From contig JBKGZD010000087.1 of NCBI GenBank assembly GCA_046545795.1, positions 1 through 11,381 on the forward strand: a stretch of 11,381 bases of DNA, given 5' to 3'. The position numbers and the translations under genes are program-made. Every line of letters begins with the position of its first letter. Position 1 is the stretch's first letter. Below the pieces are notes generated by a model. The model saw only the letters and a list, made by a program, of their open reading frames with translations. It did not search any database and was not told the origin of the DNA. Shown here piece after piece: positions 1 to 4,190 of this stretch. Source of the DNA: JAGXLC01 sp046545795. GTDB lineage: Bacteria; Bacteroidota; Bacteroidia; Bacteroidales; UBA12077.

Positions 1-207
1 GAGACTATTGGTATCGACTATGTTGGGATAGGTACAGATTTTGACGGTGGAGCCAGACTGGAGGACTGCCGTGATGTAAGCCAGATGCCTAATGTTACAA
101 AAGAATTAGTTGAAAGAGGTTACAGTGAGAAGGAAATAAAAAAAATATGGGGAGAAAACTTTTTAAGAGTGTTTAAAGAAGTAGAACATTTAAAAAATGA
201 AGGATAG
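1..207 (+). CDS. Membrane dipeptidase (peptidase M19), C-terminal fragment
   Basis: The frame is open from the first base and ends at TAG 205-207, giving 68 residues; the rest of the gene lies upstream of the window. The fragment has the C-terminal signature of renal/membrane dipeptidases: a strand ending GIGTDFDG (residues 9-16), equivalent to the GDFDG segment whose Asp lines the substrate site of the binuclear zinc enzyme, and later GENFLRVFKEVE, matching the conserved closing helix (NxLRVFExV in homologues). The family hydrolyses dipeptides, often with broad specificity including D-residues, and in Bacteroidota is commonly exported, but export cannot be judged without the N-terminus. It is followed by a strong terminator, so it is probably the last gene of its transcript. 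Family assignment is firm; the substrate is unknown. Confidence 0.88.
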   Translation, partial: ETIGIDYVGIGTDFDGGARLEDCRDVSQMPNVTKELVERGYSEKEIKKIWGENFLRVFKEVEHLKNEG

Positions 208-236
208 AAGAACCCCACCAACGAATCTAACCACAC

Positions 237-292
237 ATAAATGAAAGGCCTGCAATTATTAACTTGCAGGCCTTTCATTTATATATTTTTTT
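237..292 (+). terminator. Rho-independent terminator after the dipeptidase gene
   Basis: A perfect inverted repeat pairs 237-255 with 264-282 (19 bp, with core AAAGGCCTGCAA) around an 8-nt loop, followed by an AT tract ending in seven T at 286-292. It lies 30 bp after the dipeptidase stop and 24 bp beyond the stop of the convergent ferredoxin-like gene. The hairpin could also slow transcription from that side, but the minus-strand tail has no T run, so it is mainly a plus-strand terminator. Confidence 0.9.
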
Positions 293-315
293 GGAGTGAT
301 ATAGATTCTTAAATA

Positions 316-507
316 CTAACAATTTGCACAATGAAAAGCAAAACAGGTATTAAGACAAATTCCACAACCAGTACATCGAGATTCATCAATTTCAGGAGCA
401 CTAAATGGTGACTTTTGTTTTATCGCACCAACAGGACATATATTCACAGTGGGACAAGGATGGTTTTGAGGACACATGTTTTTGTTAATGACAACTTTCT
501 TTTTCAT
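316..507 (-). CDS. Small 4Fe-4S ferredoxin-like protein with atypical first motif
   Basis: This 63-residue cytoplasmic protein has nine cysteines. The second motif is classical, CTGCGICLNTC (C45, C48, C51, C55), and should bind one [4Fe-4S] cluster with C24 of the first half. The first motif is unusual: CPQNHPCPTVNICP spaces its cysteines as C12-x5-C18-x5-C24-P instead of CxxCxxCxxxCP. The protein ends CFAFHCANC, with C55 not followed by the usual Pro and an extra C60/C63 pair at the terminus. Similar short proteins with a CPQNHxCP start are, from memory, common in Bacteroidota, which supports a real gene; their electron-transfer partner is unknown to me. The start ATG (505-507) has an A/T-rich leader without a Shine-Dalgarno site. 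It is a single gene, convergent with the dipeptidase and divergent from msrA, so the context gives no pathway. Confidence 0.85.
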   Translation of the reverse strand: MKKKVVINKNMCPQNHPCPTVNICPVGAIKQKSPFSAPEIDESRCTGCGICLNTCFAFHCANC

Positions 508-593
508 TTTAAACGCTTTTTTTAAGGTTATTAATTAGATTACTCCATTCAGGCAACACCTGATTTGTTGTGAATTTTGATTTTTTTCGGCTA

Positions 594-601
594 CAAAAAT
601 A
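594..601 (-). promoter_or_regulatory. Possible -7 element for the ferredoxin-like gene
   Basis: On the minus strand 601-594 reads TATTTTTG, a match to the Bacteroidota -7 consensus TAnnTTTG, and continues TAGC. Transcription would start near 588, giving a leader of about 80 nt before the ATG at 507. No TTTG or TTG is present 19-21 bp further upstream, so only half of the promoter is supported. Confidence 0.3.
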
Positions 602-696
602 ATACATTTATTTATTTACATATAAAAATATTTAAATTATTTCCATTAAAACTTTTACATGGAATTTTTTGTTGTATATTTTATAAAACACAGAAA

Positions 697-1320
697 ATGA
701 ATATCAAAAACAAAATATTGAGTTTTCTTATTAGTCTTTTACTGATAAGTAGCTTATATGGTCAAAATGACAATACTATGGAGAATAAAAACAAGGAAAC
801 AGCAACGTTAGGCGCAGGTTGCTTTTGGTGTGTAGAAGCCGTCTTTCAGTCATTAAAAGGTGTCGAATCGGTAACATCAGGCTATTCAGGTGGTAATGTG
901 AAAAATCCTTCTTACAAGGAAGTTACAACTGGGAATACTGGCCATGCAGAAGCTATCCAGATTAAATTTAATCCGGATGTTATAAGCTATGAAGAAATAC
1001 TTGAAGTCTTTTGGAGGACCCATGATCCAACAACTTTAAACCAGCAGGGTCCGGATATTGGTTCTCAGTATAGATCTGTCATATTTTATCATAGTAAAGA
1101 ACAAAAGAAAATAGCCGAGAAATCAAAAAAAGATGCTGATACTTCTGGATATTTTGACGATTCTATAGTGACATCAATAGAACCTTTCAAAAATTTTTAT
1201 GTGGCAGAGGAATATCACCAGGATTTCTACAAAAAAAATCCGAATCAGCCTTATTGCCAATTTCGAATAAACCCCAAGATTAAAAAACTGGAAAATGAAT
1301 TCCAGGAATATTTGAAGTAA
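697..1320 (+). CDS. msrA: Peptide methionine-(S)-sulfoxide reductase MsrA, probably exported
   Basis: MsrA reduces the S-epimer of methionine sulfoxide in oxidised proteins. The 207-residue product carries the catalytic motif GCFWCVE (residues 41-47, nucleophile Cys42), the GYSGG turn, the TGNTGHAE segment, GSQYRS and YHQDFYKKNP, all standard for the family; Cys187 in PYCQF is the likely resolving cysteine, and Cys45 is a further candidate. I chose ATG 697 because the next 22 residues form a signal peptide: Lys at 4 and 6, a hydrophobic stretch from about residue 7 to 20, and a plausible signal peptidase I site after LYG. There is no lipobox Cys, so the protein should be soluble in the periplasm. 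The same frame extends upstream to an ATG at 577, but that would bury the signal peptide behind 40 residues. An internal ATG at 778 would give a cytosolic form starting MENKNKE just before the domain. The last 41 bp overlap the convergent DUF763 gene. Confidence 0.95.
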   Translation: MNIKNKILSFLISLLLISSLYGQNDNTMENKNKETATLGAGCFWCVEAVFQSLKGVESVTSGYSGGNVKNPSYKEVTTGNTGHAEAIQIKFNPDVISYEEILEVFWRTHDPTTLNQQGPDIGSQYRSVIFYHSKEQKKIAEKSKKDADTSGYFDDSIVTSIEPFKNFYVAEEYHQDFYKKNPNQPYCQFRINPKIKKLENEFQEYLK

Positions 1321-1924
1321 GATTAAGTATCAATCCATGGTTTATTCCGCAAATTGCCTTATGCGGCTCTTCTACAAATGATTTGACTCCAGGGGAGTGC
1401 CAGTGATAGCGCCGGGCCATTTTGTCAATTGTATTCATTCCCTGCTGAATTACAGCCCATTCACCATTTTTATTTACAATAAAGTTATGCAAGTAAAGCT
1501 GGTAATTATCCTGAATAGCCGTATTGTCAATTTTTGCACTCAATCTACTTGATTTTACCAGGTTTTCTCCGTCAATATTGTAAGAATCAGCTATAGTTTT
1601 CAATTCATCGGGAGTCTGCAAGCTATATTTTCCACGTCCACCGCATACATATAAACCAAGTTCATTGCTTAGAGGGTTTATGGCCTTTTTCAATGCCCCA
1701 AGCACCGAGGTAGTTATTCCTGAGGAATGCCAATCCATCCCCATAACGGCCCCAAGAGATTGAAACCAATACGGATCAGAGATTTTTCTTAAAAATTCCG
1801 ATGTACCATATTCCTCCACAATAGCTTCTGCAATTCCTTTCCCAAGCTTTGACATCCGTTCGTACAACCAGGGTGGAACTCTGCCGGAATGAAGTGGTAA
1901 ATCAGCTGAACCAGATTTCTTCAT
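1280..1924 (-). CDS. DUF763 family protein, probably truncated at the C-terminus
   Basis: The 214-residue product starts with the hallmark of the uncharacterised DUF763 (COG1415) family, SADLPLHSGRVPPWLYERM, followed by EAIVEEYG, a DPYWFQSLGAVMGMDWHSSG block (about residues 51-70), ITTSVLGALK and, later, FVEEPHKAICG. No biochemical role is established for the family to my knowledge, and none is proposed here. Members I recall are roughly 370-400 residues, so about the last 40 percent is missing. Recognisable family sequence ends at ILNLT (residues 199-203), exactly where the frame enters the complement of the msrA stop codon; the last 11 residues are antisense msrA and end at the TAA at 1282-1280. 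No continuation exists in another frame, so this looks like a deletion or rearrangement breakpoint rather than a frameshift. The start ATG 1924-1922 gives the expected MKKSG N-terminus; no Shine-Dalgarno site or clear promoter is visible. It may be a non-functional remnant. Confidence 0.8.
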   Translation of the reverse strand: MKKSGSADLPLHSGRVPPWLYERMSKLGKGIAEAIVEEYGTSEFLRKISDPYWFQSLGAVMGMDWHSSGITTSVLGALKKAINPLSNELGLYVCGGRGKYSLQTPDELKTIADSYNIDGENLVKSSRLSAKIDNTAIQDNYQLYLHNFIVNKNGEWAVIQQGMNTIDKMARRYHWHSPGVKSFVEEPHKAICGINHGLILNLTSNIPGIHFPVF

Positions 1925-1980
1925 AAAGTAAAAAAATTAAGTTTGAGATTATAAATAAATAAAAATTAAGTTAATAAAAA

Positions 1981-2036
1981 AATCTCTCTCTGCTAAAAAG
2001 TTAATTATCCATTAACAACGCAGAATTAGAGGATTA
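1981..2036. repeat. Nested imperfect inverted repeat upstream of the cold-shock gene
   Basis: In the 249 bp spacer between the DUF763 start and the cold-shock gene, GTTAAT (2000-2005) pairs with ATTAAC (2011-2016) across a 5-nt loop. TCTGC (1989-1993) pairs with GCAGA (2020-2024), and an outer AATC/GATT (1981-1984, 2033-2036) with TCT/AGA adds further imperfect pairing. No promoter or T run ties it to a transcript. The rest of the spacer is A/T-rich sequence plus the cold-shock promoter. Confidence 0.3.
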
Positions 2037-2113
2037 TGATGATATTAAAATTTGTTTATTGACAGTAAATACCAATTTATAGAAAAAAAATGATAGAATT
2101 TTCATGTATGTTA

Positions 2114-2143
2114 TTGCTAATTTAATAAATAGGTATACCTTTG
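2114..2143 (+). promoter_or_regulatory. Promoter of the cold-shock gene (Bacteroidota type)
   Basis: A TTG core at 2114-2116 is followed after 19 bp by TACCTTTG at 2136-2143, fitting the Bacteroidota -33/-7 consensus (TTTG / TAnnTTTG) in sequence and spacing. Transcription should start near 2149, leaving a leader of about 24 nt made almost entirely of ATT units (2151-2173) with no Shine-Dalgarno site. Confidence 0.75.
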
Positions 2144-2173
2144 TAGCAGAATTATTAATTATTATTATTTATT

Positions 2174-2365
2174 ATGAAAGAAGGAAAAGTAAAATTTTTT
2201 AATGAATCCAGAGGATTCGGATTTATTAAAGATGCAGAATCAAATGAAGAGTATTTTGTACACGTCACCGGTTTAGTCGACAATGTTGAAGAAGACGACG
2301 ATGTGACTTTTGATTTAAAAGAAGGAAAAAAAGGTATGAATGCCGTAAATGTAAAAAGAGTATAA
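2174..2365 (+). CDS. Cold-shock domain protein (CspA family)
   Basis: This 63-residue protein is a single cold-shock domain, a five-stranded OB fold that binds single-stranded RNA or DNA and melts mRNA structure. It starts MKEGKVKFFNESRGFGFI, containing the RNP1-type motif (residues 13-18, with Arg in place of the usual Lys), and has the RNP2-type motif YFVHV (27-31). The acidic loop VEEDDDVTFDL and the closing GKKGMNAVNVKRV match the usual length and C-terminus of Bacteroidota members. It is transcribed alone, from a well-matched promoter about 30 bp before the ATG to a terminator at 2424-2453. The short, very A/U-rich leader is unlike the long structured leader of E. coli cspA. Whether this paralogue is cold-induced cannot be told from sequence. 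Confidence 0.95.
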   Translation: MKEGKVKFFNESRGFGFIKDAESNEEYFVHVTGLVDNVEEDDDVTFDLKEGKKGMNAVNVKRV

Positions 2366-2423
2366 ACGAATATACTTTTGCAATTTAACCATTTCAAAAG
2401 AACCTTTTTAAGCTTAAAATTGT

Positions 2424-2453
2424 ATCCCGCCTGATTTTCAGGCGGGATTTTTT
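2424..2453 (+). terminator. Rho-independent terminator of the cold-shock gene
   Basis: An 11 bp GC-rich stem, ATCCCGCCTGA (2424-2434) with its complement at 2438-2448, closes a TTT loop and runs into six T (2448-2453). It lies 58 bp past the cold-shock stop and just before the stop of the convergent CPxCG gene. On the minus strand the tail is only moderately T-rich (ACAATTTTAA), so it is assigned to the plus strand. Confidence 0.93.
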
Positions 2454-2468
2454 ATTCAAATTTTTCAG

Positions 2469-2660
2469 TTAGTCCGTTGTATTTGCTGTAAAAGAAACGA
2501 GTTTACCATCAGAGAACGCACATGAAATCTCTATTGGATTACAACAAATCTCGCAGTCTTCTATATATTCTTGTTCATCAACAGATGGATCAAGCGTAAC
2601 AGAAATCTGTCCATAGCAATAAGGACACTGAAATTTGTGTAACATTAGGTCGAGGCTCAT
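2469..2660 (-). CDS. CPxCG-type cysteine-rich small protein
   Basis: The 63-residue protein matches the small cysteine-rich CPXCG family: CPYC (C12, C15) near the N-terminus, then DPSVDEQEYIEDC and CEICCNPIEI (C36, C39, C40). The two cysteine pairs probably form a zinc ribbon; C40 and C47 are extra. The family is short and widespread in proteobacteria and Bacteroidota, and its function is not established. Here CPYC is followed by YGQ rather than the GE or GS I remember as usual. The start ATG 2660-2658 leaves eleven residues before the first Cys; an internal Met6 would also keep the whole motif set. Its leader is A/T-rich without a Shine-Dalgarno site, and no consensus promoter was recognised. 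It converges on the cold-shock gene and does not appear to share a transcript with the TPR gene, which ends 236 bp upstream behind a terminator. Confidence 0.85.
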   Translation of the reverse strand: MSLDLMLHKFQCPYCYGQISVTLDPSVDEQEYIEDCEICCNPIEISCAFSDGKLVSFTANTTD

Positions 2661-2731
2661 TTTAATTAAATTTAGATTTTATTAAAAACAAAATAGCTCT
2701 GATTCTTTGATATTGTTTGTCTGCTATTTAG

Positions 2732-2770
2732 ATACCGTTCATCCATAATAATTTATGGTCTTTAAGGTAT
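2732..2770. repeat. Nested inverted repeat in the spacer between the TPR and CPxCG genes
   Basis: ATACC (2732-2736) pairs with GGTAT (2766-2770), and inside it CCATAA (2743-2748) pairs with TTATGG (2753-2758) around a TAAT loop, separated by a roughly symmetric 6/7-nt internal loop. It lies upstream of the CPxCG gene on the minus strand, in a position where it could be a leader structure or an operator. There is no sequence match to a known RNA family that I recognise. Confidence 0.3.
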
Positions 2771-2840
2771 GGAAAAAATCTGTTAAAAACAATTAGCACT
2801 TTTGTCCGATAATTAATATTATGTTAAATAAAAATATGTA

Positions 2841-2873
2841 AAAGAAAGAGGAATAAATTATTCCTCCTTCTTT
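2841..2873 (-). terminator. Terminator of the TPR lipoprotein gene
   Basis: Arms 2841-2856 and 2858-2873 are inverted repeats differing at one position. In the minus-strand RNA the difference is a G-U wobble and so still pairs, whereas in plus-strand RNA it is an A-C mismatch, which supports minus-strand use. The effective loop is the A/U-rich centre. The minus-strand tail after the stem is rich in T (2840-2828). It starts 24 bp after the TPR stop codon. Confidence 0.75.
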
Positions 2874-2896
2874 ATAAATTTCCAGATAAAAGACTT

Positions 2897-4114
2897 TTAC
2901 TGTTCTTCTTCTTCTTCTTCCATCTCTTCAACTTGTTCTATTTTCTGGCCCATTTCCTCATATTTCTCAAGGTATTTTTCGTCCTTGGTTCTTAGTCTGT
3001 AATAAAGAGTTCTGAGAGTTTGAAGTAGAGACATCTCAGTCTCTTCAATCTCAAGAGCTTTTTCCATTAATGGCAATGCCTCTAGAAATTTATCTTCTGC
3101 CTTTTCTTTTAATTCTTTATGTTCCTCTTCATCTTTGGTTTTATTAGCTTCAGTTTCTAAATCTACTCCTTCATTAAAGTAAATTACACCAAGATTATAA
3201 AGGGACATAAATTGATCTGGTTTAATTTCTAGCGCTTTCTTATAATTTTCCTTTGCTTTTTCAGGTTTTTCAATTTTATCATAAACCTGAGCTTTTGCTG
3301 AGTAATACTCTGGATTATCTGGGAATTCTTCGGTTGCTTTATCCAGGTACTCGAGTGCTTTCTCCGGTTTATCAGAGTTTAAGAGATAATGATTAACCAA
3401 ACTGCCAATCATTTCATCATTTGTAGGATATTTCTCGAAACCTTCTTCTAATGCTTCCACAGCCTTAGTGGTATCGCCTGATTGCATATATGCATTATTT
3501 AAAAGAATATATGTCCTTTCTCCTTCATAATCATATTCAGCAGCTTCAGCATAGTATTTGGCCGCTTCCTCCCACTTTTCTATCTGTTGAGCTGCAATAC
3601 CAGCATTGTAAATAACTGCAGTATCGATTTGCTCTTCAAAAATAGGCATGTCACTTACTTTCAGTGCATATTTAAAGTTTGTATATGCTCCTTCATAATT
3701 TTGATCCTCAAAAGCATCAACCCCTTCCTGTATGAAATGCTTATGCAGGCCAAACATAGAAGCATCTATGCGACCCTTGTATTTATCGTCTTCATCCATC
3801 TCATAGGCTTTCTTATAGTTCTCAAAAGCTTTTACAAGCGGATCTTCAACTAAATCTTTAAACTCTTCGTTTTCTGTCTCAAAAACTTTTTGATAAACAA
3901 AACCCTTGGCATAGTAAGTCTTCGGCCAGTCTTTAGTTTCTTCCAATTCAGTGGCTTTATTTACTGATTTAATAGCTGTATCAAGTCTTTGGTCATTTTC
4001 AGCCCATGTAAGAGCCCGATTTACGTAGACTTTTTCACTACATCCACTTAAATAAACCAGTACTGCCATCACTGCTGTCAATAATACAATTCTGTTTTTT
4101 TTCATGTTATTCAT
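2897..4114 (-). CDS. Tetratricopeptide-repeat lipoprotein
   Basis: The product (405 residues from this start) has a lipoprotein signal: MNNMKKNRIVLL, a hydrophobic core, and the lipobox LSGC with the lipidated Cys at residue 25. The mature protein begins CSEKVYVNRA. The rest is helical TPR-like repeats, clearest in the second half, for example AEAAEYDYEGERTYILLNNA, EKALEYLDKATEEFPDNPEY and AKENYKKALEIKPDQFMSLY; the C-terminus is a run of Glu. Ser after the lipid Cys suggests the outer membrane, facing the periplasm. TPR proteins are scaffolds, and no partner can be named. The reading frame extends to an ATG at 4174, but a consensus promoter (4145-4175) covers that stretch, so ATG 4114 or the nearby ATG 4105 is the real start. 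It follows gyrA at 76 bp with its own promoter and ends in a terminator. Adjacency to gyrA is, from memory, conserved in Bacteroidota; a functional link is unproven. Confidence 0.87.
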   Translation of the reverse strand: MNNMKKNRIVLLTAVMAVLVYLSGCSEKVYVNRALTWAENDQRLDTAIKSVNKATELEETKDWPKTYYAKGFVYQKVFETENEEFKDLVEDPLVKAFENYKKAYEMDEDDKYKGRIDASMFGLHKHFIQEGVDAFEDQNYEGAYTNFKYALKVSDMPIFEEQIDTAVIYNAGIAAQQIEKWEEAAKYYAEAAEYDYEGERTYILLNNAYMQSGDTTKAVEALEEGFEKYPTNDEMIGSLVNHYLLNSDKPEKALEYLDKATEEFPDNPEYYSAKAQVYDKIEKPEKAKENYKKALEIKPDQFMSLYNLGVIYFNEGVDLETEANKTKDEEEHKELKEKAEDKFLEALPLMEKALEIEETEMSLLQTLRTLYYRLRTKDEKYLEKYEEMGQKIEQVEEMEEEEEEQ

Positions 4115-4144
4115 TTTTAAGGAATTAGTTCTTAATTGTTGTCG

Positions 4145-4175
4145 CAAAAATAAAATATTTTTTTTTCTATTCAAA
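4145..4175 (-). promoter_or_regulatory. Promoter of the TPR lipoprotein gene
   Basis: On the minus strand, TTTG (4175-4172) is followed after exactly 19 bp by TATTTTTG (4152-4145), a full match to the Bacteroidota consensus. The start of transcription should fall near 4140, giving a leader of about 25-35 nt before ATG 4114 or 4105. It sits in the 76 bp gap after gyrA, so the TPR gene can be expressed independently of gyrA. Confidence 0.8.
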
Positions 4176-4190
4176 CTTTAATTAACGCAT

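Noticed and set aside
577..696. Forty-residue N-terminal extension of msrA from ATG 577
   Set aside because: It is A/T-rich, lies in the likely promoter and leader zone, and would place the signal peptide internally; ATG 697 gives a standard signal peptide.
1347..1366. CCGCA/TGCGG inverted repeat as an msrA terminator
   Set aside because: The stem is only 5 bp, has no T run, and lies within conserved DUF763 coding sequence.
2155..2397. 80-residue minus-strand frame over the cold-shock gene
   Set aside because: It is the complement of a well-supported cold-shock domain gene with promoter and terminator, and its Ser/Pro/Phe-rich product has no recognisable family.
2689..2696. Minus-strand CTATTTTG as a -7 element for the CPxCG gene
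   Set aside because: It is one base short of TAnnTTTG and no -33 box is present.
4115..4174. Twenty-residue N-terminal extension of the TPR lipoprotein
   Set aside because: A consensus promoter overlaps it, and the lipoprotein signal begins only at 4114 or 4105.
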